Below are positions 1 through 7,820 of a DNA stretch of 64,000 nt, one piece after another (the first letter of the stretch is position 1; every line of letters begins with the position of its first letter). Source of the stretch: Sphaerisporangium sp. TRM90804. Its GTDB lineage: Bacteria > Actinomycetota > Actinomycetes > Streptosporangiales > Streptosporangiaceae. Location: positions 310,001-374,000 of the forward strand of contig NZ_JARWAC010000001.1 in NCBI RefSeq assembly GCF_029846175.1, given 5' to 3'. The notes under the pieces were generated by a model. That model was given only the letters and a program-made list of their open reading frames with translations. It made no database searches and was not told the DNA's origin. The position numbers and the translations under genes were made by a program.

Positions 1-83
1 CCCGTCGCGATGAGGGGAAGGGACGCCACGAGGGCGCCCGCGAGCAGCCGCAGTCGGAGACGGCCGGAGCGTTCCGGATTCAT
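1..83 (-). CDS. 5' end of a secreted protein (truncated by window edge)
   Basis: Only the first 27 codons are inside the window, so the function cannot be read. The ATG is at 83 on the minus strand. The peptide begins MNPERSGRLRLRLL and continues as a hydrophobic stretch (LAGALVASLPLIATG), which is a textbook Sec signal peptide: basic n-region, then an Ala/Leu-rich h-region. The product is therefore probably exported. No strong Shine-Dalgarno sequence is visible. The long upstream gap contains a TTAGTTAGGAAACC element (201-214, minus orientation) that could belong to its promoter. Confidence 0.55.
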   Translation of the reverse strand, partial: MNPERSGRLRLRLLAGALVASLPLIAT

Positions 84-518
84 GGGGGGTGTCGCTTTCT
101 TGGAGGGCCGAGCCTGCACGAGGCGTTGCGGTGGAAACCATCCCGGGCGCGCCTTAGGAACAGCCGGTCACACAGGGTGCCGGCCGCCATCTGACAAGAA
201 GGTTTCCTAACTAATTGGTGCCCCTGATTTAACGCTCGACGGCCACAGGGCGTCAAGAGAGCGGTTTCGGCAATCGCGGACGGCCGGCTCAGACGGTGCG
301 TTCCGGGGACGTGCCGCCACGGGGGACGGGGCCGGACTCCCGGTCTCGTGCCGTATCTGTCCGTTCTATCCCCGATAGGGGGTTCCGCGCTTTCCGAGAT
401 CCCGCCCCCGCCCGCGTGCCTCCCGGGCTGCGGTGATCTTCCCGGGCCCGCCGCCGTTGGCTAGCGTGGTGCGGTAGGCACCGGTGGCCCGCCGTCACCG
501 CCCTTTACCGGAGGTGGC
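84..518. other. Intergenic region, divergent promoters
   Basis: This 435-base gap lies between the divergent signal-peptide gene and the gerW-like gene. No convincing ORF is seen. An AT-richer patch at 190-235 contains GGTTTCCTAACTAA (201-214) and stands out against the GC-rich surroundings; a related TTAGGAA lies near 152-158. These could be regulator half-sites for the minus-strand gene, but this is inference. Confidence 0.4.
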
Positions 519-857
519 ATGGACCTGCGCCAGTTCTTCGAATACCTGCCCACGGCCCAACGCGTGTACGGCGAGCCGTACGAAAAGGACGGCGTCACGG
601 TCATCCCCGCGGTGGCGATGCGCATCGCGGGCGGATTCGGCCACAACGACTCCAAGGGCCAGGGGCCGATCCACGGAGGCGGCGGTGGCGGGCTGGCCTT
701 CGTGCGCCCCGTCGGCTCGTACGTCATCGGCAAGGACGGGGTGTCCTGGGAGCCCGTCGTGGACGTCAACCGCATCGTCTTCGGCGGCCAGATCCTCGCC
801 GGGCTGGCACTGATGGTGTACGCCCTGCGCACCGGCGAGCGCAAGAGGCGCCGCTAG
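519..857 (+). CDS. GerW (YtfJ) family sporulation protein
   Basis: This 112-residue protein matches the GerW/YtfJ spore-protein family. The N-terminal part has a short helix and a strand-rich core. A Gly-rich loop follows (about residues 45-60, GGGGGGLAFVRPVG), then a VIGKDGVSWEPV strand. A C-terminal hydrophobic helix (GQILAGLALMVYAL) ends in a basic tail, giving one likely membrane segment. The ATG at 519 is preceded at close range by GGAGGTGGC. Family members in Bacillus are linked to spore germination; in actinomycetes they are conserved but their function is less clear. It stands alone, with CorA following 80 bases downstream. Confidence 0.8.
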   Translation: MDLRQFFEYLPTAQRVYGEPYEKDGVTVIPAVAMRIAGGFGHNDSKGQGPIHGGGGGGLAFVRPVGSYVIGKDGVSWEPVVDVNRIVFGGQILAGLALMVYALRTGERKRRR

Positions 858-937
858 CACGCCTCCCCCGGCCCCGCCATCGCGGCGGGGCTGCGCGGCG
901 ACCGTGCGTCGCGGGCCCGGGAGGGGCGAAGCTAGTC

Positions 938-1915
938 TTGACCGTCATGGTCCGTACCCGCCTCTACCGCGACGGCGTCCTCGCGGCCGAGGGCTTTCCG
1001 ATCGCCGAGGTCTCCGATCACCTGCACGACCCCTCGGCCACCGTCTGGTTCGACCTGTGCGCACCGCCGCCCGAGAAGCTCGCCCTCATCAGCGAGGAGC
1101 TCGGGCTGCACCCGCTGGCCGTCGAGGACGTCCTGCACCCGCACCAGAGGCCCAAGCTCGACGTCTACGAGAGCCACCTGTTCCTCACGGTGTACAACGT
1201 CGTGCTGGACAACGGCGGGCTGAAGCTCTGCGAGATCTCGGTGTTCGTGACCAGGAACGCGCTGGTGACGGTGCGGTCGGACGACACCTGCGACATCGAC
1301 GCCATCACCGCGCGCTGGGACGGCAGCCCCGGCATGGCCAAGCACGGGGTGTCGTTCCTGCTTCACTCCCTGCTCGACTACGTCGTCGACGGCCACTTCG
1401 AGGTCGCCCAGACGCTGGACGACCGGGTCGAGGGCCTGGAGGACGACCTGTTCGGCGAGCAGCCGACCGACGGCCGGGCGCTGCAGCGCCAGATGTTCGA
1501 CCTCCGGCGGACGGCGGTGCGGTTCCGCCGGGTCGTGGTGCCGATGCGCGAGGTGGTGAGCAGCCTCATGCGCCGCGACCTGCAGATCGTCCGGTCGGAC
1601 ATGACGCCGTACTACCAGGACGTCTACGACCACGTGCTGCGGGTGTCGGAGTGGACCGACTCCCTGCGCGACCTGATCGGCAACGTCTACGAGACGCACC
1701 TGAACCTTCAGGGTTACCGGATGAACGACATCATGAAGCGGGTGACGAGCTGGGCGGCGATCATCGCCGTCCCCACCGCGATCACCGGCTTCTACGGGCA
1801 GAACATCCCCTACCCGGGTTTCGCGCAGGCGTCCGGCTTCTGGGTCTCGACCCTCACGATCGTCGCGGCCTCGCTCGTGCTCTACGTCGTCTTCCGCAAG
1901 AACGACTGGATCTGA
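938..1915 (+). CDS. CorA family magnesium/cobalt transporter
   Basis: This 325-residue protein is a CorA-type divalent cation channel. It has a long cytoplasmic N-terminal domain, a stalk helix and two C-terminal membrane helices. The signature loop after TM1 reads GFYGQNIPYPG, the GQN variant seen in place of the classical GMN. The protein ends with the basic RKNDWI tail typical of the family. The start is probably TTG at 938, because GGAGGGG lies about 12 bases upstream; an in-frame ATG lies at 947. The substrate cannot be fixed from sequence; Mg2+ is the default. It is convergent with a small hypothetical operon only 17 bases away. Confidence 0.9.
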   Translation: MTVMVRTRLYRDGVLAAEGFPIAEVSDHLHDPSATVWFDLCAPPPEKLALISEELGLHPLAVEDVLHPHQRPKLDVYESHLFLTVYNVVLDNGGLKLCEISVFVTRNALVTVRSDDTCDIDAITARWDGSPGMAKHGVSFLLHSLLDYVVDGHFEVAQTLDDRVEGLEDDLFGEQPTDGRALQRQMFDLRRTAVRFRRVVVPMREVVSSLMRRDLQIVRSDMTPYYQDVYDHVLRVSEWTDSLRDLIGNVYETHLNLQGYRMNDIMKRVTSWAAIIAVPTAITGFYGQNIPYPGFAQASGFWVSTLTIVAASLVLYVVFRKNDWI

Positions 1916-1932
1916 CGGCGACCGCGGTCGGC

Positions 1933-2187
1933 TCAGCGCCGGCCGCCGCGCCCGTCCTGGATGGCGAACCACTCGGCGTCCGACACCGGCGGGGTGCCGA
2001 GGGCGCGGGCCGCCTCGTCGAGGCCCGCGCGGTTCAGCCGCCAGCAGTGCATCAGGCCCTCGGCACGCCTTCTCTGATGCTCGCTGGCCACGATCAGGGC
2101 GAGCGCCGCGCGCACCCGCTCGACCGTGCTCCGGTTCACCCGGTGGCGGTCATGCGGGCCGCCCTGGCGAGCGGGGTGACCGGTCAT
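1933..2187 (-). CDS. Hypothetical protein (84 aa)
   Basis: This is an 84-residue basic, soluble protein that I do not recognise. Its ATG overlaps the stop of the upstream 110-residue gene (ATGA at 2184-2187), so the two are almost certainly co-translated. It has Arg-rich helical sequence in the first half (STVERVRAALALIVASEHQRR) and a C-terminal GTPPVSDAEWFAIQDGRGGRR tail. No signal peptide or membrane segment is seen. Confidence rests on the coupling and the coding-like composition. Confidence 0.55.
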   Translation of the reverse strand: MTGHPARQGGPHDRHRVNRSTVERVRAALALIVASEHQRRRAEGLMHCWRLNRAGLDEAARALGTPPVSDAEWFAIQDGRGGRR

Positions 2188-2516
2188 CCACCCACCCCGC
2201 TCGCGGCTTCAGGACGTTCCCGCCGAAGCTGCTCATACCGGTCGAGAACCCGCCGCGCGGCGGTCACCGGGTCGTCCGCCGGGGTGTAGGAGTACGTCCG
2301 GCGCCGGGTGGCCGCGGAGACCTCTCCCGACCACCAGAAGAAGGAGGAGCCGTCGGTCCACGCGACGAGGTCGACACACACCGAGACCAGCGCCAGACCC
2401 CTGCCCTCGTGCACCTCCCCGGTGATGCCGTGCTCCTCCAGTTCCCGGCTCAGCCGGTGCGCGGCCCGGGCCGCCGGGTGGCGGCGAAAACGCTCATGGG
2501 CTACCACGGCTACCAC
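2184..2516 (-). CDS. Hypothetical protein (110 aa)
   Basis: This 110-residue soluble protein is of unknown function and is translationally coupled to the downstream 84-residue gene. The middle is strand-rich (LALVSVCVDLVAWTDGSSFF, then WWSGEVSAAT) and a helical C-terminus follows (DDPVTAARRVLDRYEQLRRE). This layout resembles small actinomycete proteins found next to regulator genes. The start is uncertain: the GTG at 2516 gives the longest form, but several in-frame GTG codons follow. No family is assigned. Confidence 0.5.
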   Translation of the reverse strand: MVAVVAHERFRRHPAARAAHRLSRELEEHGITGEVHEGRGLALVSVCVDLVAWTDGSSFFWWSGEVSAATRRRTYSYTPADDPVTAARRVLDRYEQLRRERPEAASGVGG

Positions 2517-2629
2517 CCGCGCCCCGAACAGTGAAGGTCATAGGACCGAAGCTATGAAGTGCGGACGCAGGTGGCAATGATGTTTCGCGTTGTTGCTCGG
2601 AGGTGTTCCGGGGCCCGGGCGGATCGCCC

Positions 2630-3265
2630 CTAAGCGTCGCCGGCCGTAGCCAGCCGCACGCCGAGGGCGACCAGCGCGGTGCCCGTGACGGCGTCGACGG
2701 CCCGCCGTACGCGGGGGCGGGCGAAGAAGCGCCGGAACGCGCTCACCAGGGTCGCCACGATCGAGAACCACGTGATCGTCAGGGCCGCCGCGACCGCCGC
2801 CAGGAGCGTGATGTCGCCGGCGCCGGCCTGGCCGGACAGGAAGTGCGGAATCAGCGCGACGAAGAACAGCGCGGCCTTCGGGTTGAGGACGTTGCACAGC
2901 AGCCCTTCGCGGAACGCCGCCCACATCGTGGTGTCGCCGCCGTGCTCCACCGTCACCGCGGACGCCTCGGTAGCGCGGGCGGAGGACCGCAACGCCTTCA
3001 CGCCGAGGAAGAGCAGGTACGCCGCGCCGACCACCTTGACGACGGTGAAGGCCACCGCCGAGGCCGCGAGCAGCGCCGCCACGCCGACGGCCGCGGCGAC
3101 CACCCACAGCACCACGCCGAGCGTGACGCCGAGGGCCGCCGCCATGCCGTTGCCCCGCCCGCCGACGGCCGACCGGCGCACCACCACGGCGAAGTCGGGC
3201 CCCGGCGACATCGCCGCGACCTGTACAAGCCCGGCGAACACCACCACCTGCGTCAGCGACACCAT
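2630..3265 (-). CDS. LysE/RhtB family amino-acid exporter
   Basis: This 211-residue integral membrane protein shows LysE-type architecture with about six hydrophobic segments. The N-terminal helix carries the family hallmark SPGPDFAVVVRRS. A conserved region around residues 70-80 (GAAYLLFLGVKALR) and a FNP-like segment in the middle (LLCNVLNPKAALFF) follow. Such exporters remove excess amino acids or homoserine-lactone-like compounds; the substrate is unknown. The ATG at 3265 is consistent with family length. It is divergent from the Nudix gene with a 197-base intergenic region, and no cognate LysG regulator is adjacent. Confidence 0.88.
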   Translation of the reverse strand: MVSLTQVVVFAGLVQVAAMSPGPDFAVVVRRSAVGGRGNGMAAALGVTLGVVLWVVAAAVGVAALLAASAVAFTVVKVVGAAYLLFLGVKALRSSARATEASAVTVEHGGDTTMWAAFREGLLCNVLNPKAALFFVALIPHFLSGQAGAGDITLLAAVAAALTITWFSIVATLVSAFRRFFARPRVRRAVDAVTGTALVALGVRLATAGDA

Positions 3266-3462
3266 CAGCCCACACTCCCCGTCTCTCCCCGCACGGCCGG
3301 CAGGCGGCCCATGCTAGCCGGGCGCCCCCCGGGCCGCCCCGCCCCTCCTCACCCGTGGCGACACCGATTCGTGCGGAGGATTCGCGGGCACGGGTCCGAG
3401 CACCGGCCGGTCCCTCCTTGTAGCGTGAGCATCCGGTCGGCAGCCCGGGGGGAGCGCGGAGC

Positions 3463-3984
3463 ATGCGCTGGAAGGTCAACTCCGAACGATCCCTGTACAC
3501 GGACGAATGGCTGGACGTGCGCCTGGCGGACGTCGAGCTGCCCGACGGGAGGCACCTGGGGCACCGTCTGATCCACGCGCCCTCAGGGGCCGGGGCGGTG
3601 GTCCTGGACGAGCGGCGGGTGCTCATGCTGTGGCGCCACCGGTTCATCACCGACTCCTGGGGCTGGGAGATCCCCGCCGGCCGGATCGAACCCGGCGAGC
3701 AGCCGATCGCCGCGGCCGGCCGCGAGGTCGAGGAGGAGACCGGCTGGCGGCCCGGCCCGCTGCGCCCCCTGCTGTACGTCCAGCCCAGCAACGGCATCTC
3801 CACCGCCGCCGACCACATCTTCAGGGCCGACGCCGCCACCCAGGTGGGCCCGCCCGCGGACGTCCACGAGTCCGAGCGCATCGACTGGATCCCCCTGTCG
3901 AGGGTCCGCCCCCTCATCGACGCCCGTCAGATCGTCTGCGGCACCACCATCGCCTCCCTCCTCTACGTCCTCAGCGCTCCCTGA
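3463..3984 (+). CDS. Nudix hydrolase (ADP-ribose pyrophosphatase-like)
   Basis: This 173-residue protein has a complete Nudix box: G-RIEPG-E, seven residues, then REVEEETGW (about residues 76-98). That supplies the Mg2+-binding glutamates. An N-terminal strand resembling ADP-ribose pyrophosphatases precedes the box (RWKVNSERSLYTDEWLDVRL), and the GWEIPAGRIEPGE segment is typical of that branch. The likely reaction is hydrolysis of ADP-ribose or a related nucleoside diphosphate derivative. The ATG at 3463 follows a GGGGGGAGCG-rich leader. The gene appears monocistronic. Confidence 0.85.
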   Translation: MRWKVNSERSLYTDEWLDVRLADVELPDGRHLGHRLIHAPSGAGAVVLDERRVLMLWRHRFITDSWGWEIPAGRIEPGEQPIAAAGREVEEETGWRPGPLRPLLYVQPSNGISTAADHIFRADAATQVGPPADVHESERIDWIPLSRVRPLIDARQIVCGTTIASLLYVLSAP

Positions 3985-4076
3985 CGGGCCTCCCTCCCGC
4001 GCCCGCGCGGCTTCCTCAGCGGGCGAATCTTCCGGCCATGGCGCCGCGCCCGCTCGTTCCGCCGCGATCAGAGGTA

Positions 4077-4098
4077 TATTTCGGTTATTCACGAAATA
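4077..4098. promoter_or_regulatory. Inverted repeat, likely SdpR-type operator
   Basis: TATTTCG (4077-4083) and CGAAATA (4092-4098) form a perfect 7-bp inverted repeat with an 8-base spacer. It sits 11 bases upstream of the ArsR-type start codon in a notably AT-rich patch. ArsR/SdpR repressors bind such dyads and autoregulate, so this is a good operator candidate; binding is inferred. Confidence 0.6.
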
Positions 4099-4109
4099 AG
4101 GAAGAAGCG

Positions 4110-4457
4110 ATGAACGGGGTCTACGAAGCGCTGGCGCATCCGACCCGGCGCCGGGTCGTCGCGCTGCTGCGGGAGCGCGAGATGTCCGCCGGGGAGCTGG
4201 CCGCGCGCGTCGACATCGCCAAGCCGACCCTCTCCGGCCACCTGCGCGTCCTGCGCGAGGCCGGGCTGGTCTACGGCGAGCGGCACGGGACCTCGATCGT
4301 GTACCACCTGCACCTGTCCCTGCTGGAGGAGTCCCTGGGGGCGCTGCTCACCCTGTTCAAGATCGACAAAGCGGGGCCGGACGGTCGCGCGCGTTCTACG
4401 CCGCCCTCCCCCTCGGCCGGGAACGAGAGGACGACCGATGACCATGAACCCCGCTGA
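4110..4457 (+). CDS. sdpR: SdpR-type ArsR family autorepressor
   Basis: This 115-residue winged-helix protein starts MNGVYEALAHPTRRRVVALL, the N-terminus typical of SdpR-like ArsR regulators. The recognition helix region is KPTLSGHLRVLREAGLV (about residues 35-51), followed by a wing YGERHGTSIVYHL. No CxC metal-binding motif is present, consistent with the SdpR branch rather than metal sensing. The ATG at 4110 has AAGGAAGAAG just upstream. Its 3' end overlaps the SdpI start by 20 bases, so the pair is one operon. In Bacillus, SdpI sequesters SdpR at the membrane to relieve repression. Confidence 0.85.
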   Translation: MNGVYEALAHPTRRRVVALLREREMSAGELAARVDIAKPTLSGHLRVLREAGLVYGERHGTSIVYHLHLSLLEESLGALLTLFKIDKAGPDGRARSTPPSPSAGNERTTDDHEPR

Positions 4458-5148
4458 CGACACGCGCCTCGACCTGCGCCCCGGGCTGGCGGGCAGCGCC
4501 GTCGCGCTGCTCGTCGCGGCCGGCTGCTCCGTCTGGGGCTGGTTCGCGATCCCCGGCGACGCCCGCCTGCCGATGCACTGGAACGCCTCCGGCGAGGCCG
4601 ACCGCTACGTGAGCAAGACCCAGGCCCTGCTCGAACTACCGTTGATCATGCTCGGACTCTGCGTGTTCATGGCCGTGCTGCCGCGCGTCCTGCCCCGGCG
4701 ACGGCACATGGCGAGCTCGGCCCGCACCTACACCGCGGCCTGGATCGGCGTGCTCGTCCTGATGACCGGTCTGCACGCGGTCAGCGTCGTCAACGGCGCC
4801 GGCGGGCAGATCCCCGTCTCCCGGGTCACCGTCGCCGGCGTCGGCCTGCTCCTGGTGGTGCTGGGCAACTACCTGCCCAAGACGCGCAGCAACTGGGCCG
4901 TCGGCGTGCGCACCCCCTGGACGCTGCAGAGCGAGCACTCCTGGAAGCGCGCCAACCGGATGGCCGGCTGGCTCTTCGTCGCGCACGGCCTGGTCGTGCT
5001 CGCCGTCGCCTTCCTGCTCCCGCTGCCCGCGGTGTTCCTCGTCCTGGTCGTCGGCGTCGTCGTCGCGAGCGTGCTGCCCGTGGCCTACTCGTGGTGGGCC
5101 TGGCGCTCCGACCCGCGCACCTCGGAGGCCGAGGCCGGCGGGCGCTGA
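4438..5148 (+). CDS. sdpI: SdpI family immunity/signalling membrane protein
   Basis: This 236-residue polytopic protein starts with DUF1648-like sequence (WFAIPGDARLPMHWNASGEADRY broken across residues 36-58), the region preceding the SdpI domain. The C-terminal half carries the SdpI hallmark GNYLPKTRSNWAVGVRTPWT and then HSWKRANRMAGWLF. About six membrane helices are predicted by eye. In Bacillus SdpI gives immunity to the SdpC toxin and transduces its presence to SdpR. No sdpABC toxin genes are visible nearby, so here the pair may protect against foreign toxins or sense envelope stress. Confidence 0.87.
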   Translation: MTMNPADDTRLDLRPGLAGSAVALLVAAGCSVWGWFAIPGDARLPMHWNASGEADRYVSKTQALLELPLIMLGLCVFMAVLPRVLPRRRHMASSARTYTAAWIGVLVLMTGLHAVSVVNGAGGQIPVSRVTVAGVGLLLVVLGNYLPKTRSNWAVGVRTPWTLQSEHSWKRANRMAGWLFVAHGLVVLAVAFLLPLPAVFLVLVVGVVVASVLPVAYSWWAWRSDPRTSEAEAGGR

Positions 5149-5277
5149 GAGCGCCGCGCTCGCGAACCGTCCGCGGCACCCAGGTGACAGGTCGGAACCT
5201 CCTCGGGGCGGGCGGCGTAGTAAGGGCGGTCCCGGCCGGACGGCGGGGCGTGCGGCGGGCTTCGAGGGGGCGCCTGG

Positions 5278-5820
5278 ATGGACGGGGCACAGCGGGCGAC
5301 GGCGTTCGCGATCGCGGTCACCGGTCTTCTGGCCTGCGGGTGCTCCCCGGGGGCGGGGGGCGTCGCGGAGCGGCCCGCCGCTCGGGCGCCGGGCGAGGGG
5401 TCGCCGACGGCCGCGGGGGTCGCCTGTGAGATCACCCGTCCCTCGGACCGCCGGGGCGACCCTCCGGCCGGGGTGGGGAGCGAGGGCGATGACCGGTGGT
5501 TCGGCGAGGGCCCCCTGTGGGCCTCGTTGCCCGACCCCGGGTACGGGGGCGAGCGCCGGGCGAACGGCTACGCCGTGAAGATCGGCTGGTGGCGGCTGAC
5601 CGAGGGCGGGCTCCGGGTGACCGCCGAGCCCCTCGGCTCCGGTTCCGCGACCACCCCCGCCCCGGCGGCGGCCCCCACCGCGAGCGTGGAGGTTCGGTCA
5701 GGGTACGAGCCGACGGGGTTCCAGCCCTCCTTGATCGTGTTCTCCGGCACCGGCTGCTGGCGCGTGACGGGAACACTCGCGCGTCAGGCGGTCAGCTTCG
5801 TGATGCGGGTCGAGGGCTGA
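5278..5820 (+). CDS. Putative lipoprotein of unknown function
   Basis: This 180-residue protein begins with a lipoprotein signal peptide (ATAFAIAVTGLLACGCSP); Cys20 or Cys22 is the likely lipidation site after the LLAC lipobox. The mature part is Pro/Gly/Ala-rich at first. It is then strand-rich, with GYAVKIGWWRLTEGGLRV and a C-terminal segment containing GCWRVTGTLARQAVSFVMRV. That C-terminus resembles small secreted actinomycete lipoproteins whose single conserved Cys lies in GCW. The function is not recognised. A GAGGGGGC stretch precedes the ATG at 5278. Confidence 0.7.
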   Translation: MDGAQRATAFAIAVTGLLACGCSPGAGGVAERPAARAPGEGSPTAAGVACEITRPSDRRGDPPAGVGSEGDDRWFGEGPLWASLPDPGYGGERRANGYAVKIGWWRLTEGGLRVTAEPLGSGSATTPAPAAAPTASVEVRSGYEPTGFQPSLIVFSGTGCWRVTGTLARQAVSFVMRVEG

Positions 5821-5990
5821 CGGGCCGGCGCGGTAGGAAGATCGCCGCGAGTACCGCCGCCGGCAACCTCGTGTTCATCGGATCGGCGGCACACCGATCG
5901 CACACTTACACCGCGACGGACTGATCGAAATCTGATGCAATCTCCGTAGCGCCGCATCGGTCCCCTTCTGACCCCCCATCGGAGGACTTC

Positions 5991-6974
5991 GTGCGTTCCC
6001 CCCGCCTCGCCGCCCTCGCCGGGCTGGCCGCTTCCATCCTCGTGGCGGCGACCGCCGCTCCCGCCCAGGCCGCCGCCGTCAACGGCGCCACCTACGGCGG
6101 CGTCCACAACGCCTACGAAAGGGCGGCCTACCCGTACATGATCGATGCGCTCGACGCCGGGAACCGGATGATCGAGATCGATCTGTGGACGTTCTTCGGG
6201 CAGTGGACCGTCAGCCACTCCAACCCGTTCGGCAACGCCAACAACTGCGAGCAGGGCAGCACGGCCGGCCAGCTCCGCGACTCCTCCCGCAGCCGCCCGC
6301 TGACCGACTGCCTGGACAACGTCAAGGCCTGGCACGACGCGAACCCCGACCACGAGCTGCTCGTGATCAAGCTGGAGATGAAGGACGGCTTCCACGACAA
6401 CCGCGGCCGCGGCCCGGACGAGCTGGACGCGGTGCTGCGCCCCCGTTTCGGCGGCGCGCTCATCACCCCCGCCGCCCTGCTGAACGGCCACGCCACCCCC
6501 GACGACGGCGCCAGGGCCGGCGCGTGGCCGGCCCAGACGCGCGGCAAGATCATGGTCTACGTCATCAGGGGCACCGCCGAGAACGACAGCCTCCCCACCG
6601 AGATCGAGTACGCCCGCCACCTGCGCGACCACCCGGCGGACGCCCAGGTGTTCCCCGTGCCCGACAGCGCGTACGGCGCCGCGGACCCGCGCGAGGCCTA
6701 CGAGCAGGCCCTGCGCCCCTGGTTCGTCGTCTTCGACGGCGCCGCGACCTCCTTCGCCGCCCTCTCCCCCGCCCAGCGCGCCTTCTACGCCCCGTACGTC
6801 ACCACCGTGACCGGCGCCCACAGCGTCTCCCCCACCCTGGACGCCTACAACCCCACCCCCGAGCAGGCACACGCCCGCGCCAAGCTGCTCGGCTGCCTGG
6901 GCGCCACGATCGTCTCCAGCGACTGGCGCGACGTCCCCGCCTGGCAGGGCCCCCACGACCGCGCCGCCTGCTGA
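5991..6974 (+). CDS. Secreted Ca2+-dependent PI-phospholipase C-like protein
   Basis: This 327-residue exported protein has a signal peptide (MRSPRLAALAGLAASILVAA, cleavage near APAQA-AA). The catalytic barrel shows PI-PLC-type elements: GVHNAYER for the first catalytic His, IEIDLWTFF for an acidic metal-binding strand, TVSHSNPF for the second His, and LLVIKLEMKDGF. It matches the bacterial Ca2+-dependent phosphoinositide phospholipase C family. The probable role is extracellular hydrolysis of phosphoinositides or glycosyl-PI lipids; the true substrate is unknown. The GTG at 5991 follows CGGAGGAC. A strong bidirectional hairpin follows the stop. Confidence 0.78.
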   Translation: MRSPRLAALAGLAASILVAATAAPAQAAAVNGATYGGVHNAYERAAYPYMIDALDAGNRMIEIDLWTFFGQWTVSHSNPFGNANNCEQGSTAGQLRDSSRSRPLTDCLDNVKAWHDANPDHELLVIKLEMKDGFHDNRGRGPDELDAVLRPRFGGALITPAALLNGHATPDDGARAGAWPAQTRGKIMVYVIRGTAENDSLPTEIEYARHLRDHPADAQVFPVPDSAYGAADPREAYEQALRPWFVVFDGAATSFAALSPAQRAFYAPYVTTVTGAHSVSPTLDAYNPTPEQAHARAKLLGCLGATIVSSDWRDVPAWQGPHDRAAC

Positions 6975-6987
6975 CCGCCGGCCCGAA

Positions 6988-7066
6988 CGAACCGCCCCTT
7001 TCCCCGGTCTCCGCCTCGTATCCGCGTCGACCGGGCGGCGGCCGGGGAAAGGGGCCGGGGCGGTTC
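6988..7066. terminator. Bidirectional hairpin terminator
   Basis: The left arm GAACCGCCCC-TTTCCCCGG (6988-7006) pairs with CCGGGGAAA (7042-7050) and, beyond a short bulge, GGGGCGGTTC (7057-7066). It sits between the convergent PLC-like and SDR genes and overlaps the last codons of the SDR gene. There is no T-run, as is usual in actinomycetes. Confidence 0.65.
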
Positions 7067-7727
7067 AGGTGAAGACGGAGACGCGGGTGCGGTGGTGGCG
7101 CGGGGTCTCGATCTCGTCGAGGGCCGCCACCGCGAGGTCCGCGTACGACAGGTGCGCGGACGGGGGGACGGTGTCGTCCCCCACCCGGTAGCGGCCGGTC
7201 CTGGCGCCCGCGGCGTCCAGGAGGGCGGGCGGGGTGAGCGTCAGCCAGTCGATCACCGTGTCCGCCGCCCGGAGCCGGTCCAGGCCGGCGGTGTGCGCGA
7301 GGGCGAACGGGCGGATCTCGGGCGGGAAGACCGAGGGGTCGTCCATCACCGGGCGCCCGTGGGCGTCCTGGAGGTTGGCGAACAGGCCGATCACGATGAG
7401 CCTGGGCACGCCCGCTTCGGCCAGGCCGTGCAGCAGGGCGTCGGCCGCCTTGACGAAGAACTCGGGGTCCAGGTCGGCGAAGCCCTGCTCCGGGCCGGAG
7501 AAGGGGCTCACCGCGTGGACGGCGGCGTCGTGGCCGCGCGCGATCGCGGAGATCGCCTTCACGTCGGTGACGTCGCCACGTACGAGGGTGACGCCGTCGG
7601 CCACCAGGTCGCCGTACCCGCCTGGTTCGCGGACCGCGGCCGTCACGCGATGCCCGCGCCGCCGCGCCTCGGCCGTGACCGCCCGGCCCGCACGGCCGCC
7701 CGCTCCGAAGATGACGATGCCGCCCAT
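7065..7727 (-). CDS. NAD(P)-binding atypical SDR oxidoreductase
   Basis: This 220-residue Rossmann protein begins MGGIVIFGAGGRAGRAVTAE, carrying the GxxGxxG nucleotide-binding loop of atypical short-chain dehydrogenases (NmrA/YwnB-like). It continues with VRGDVTDVKAI (cofactor or adenine contact) and a SPFSGPEQGF loop. No classical YxxxK catalytic pair is evident, as in many NAD(P)H-binding regulators of this branch. It diverges from an HxlR-type regulator with operator-like repeats between them. That is the common arrangement for stress-inducible redox genes controlled by HxlR proteins. Confidence 0.82.
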   Translation of the reverse strand: MGGIVIFGAGGRAGRAVTAEARRRGHRVTAAVREPGGYGDLVADGVTLVRGDVTDVKAISAIARGHDAAVHAVSPFSGPEQGFADLDPEFFVKAADALLHGLAEAGVPRLIVIGLFANLQDAHGRPVMDDPSVFPPEIRPFALAHTAGLDRLRAADTVIDWLTLTPPALLDAAGARTGRYRVGDDTVPPSAHLSYADLAVAALDEIETPRHHRTRVSVFT

Positions 7728-7770
7728 GTCGCTCCCGTCCGGCCACGTCCTTCGCGGCCGGAATCTGACG

Positions 7771-7803
7771 GTATCCGGGAGATACTGGTTACCTCAAAGA
7801 TAC
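7771..7803. promoter_or_regulatory. GTATC/GATAC repeat cluster between SDR and HxlR genes
   Basis: GTATC (7771-7775) and GATAC (7781-7785) form an inverted repeat with a 5-base spacer, and a further GATAC lies at 7799-7803. They occupy the 93-base gap between divergent start codons. This is the position expected of an HxlR operator controlling both genes; binding is inferred. Confidence 0.5.
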
Positions 7804-7820
7804 CGGGATAGCCTTCGGCC

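Noticed and set aside
904-2289. A 461-codon frame overlapping CorA
   Set aside because: Arg/Pro-rich shadow frame with no domain; the CorA frame has the family signature.
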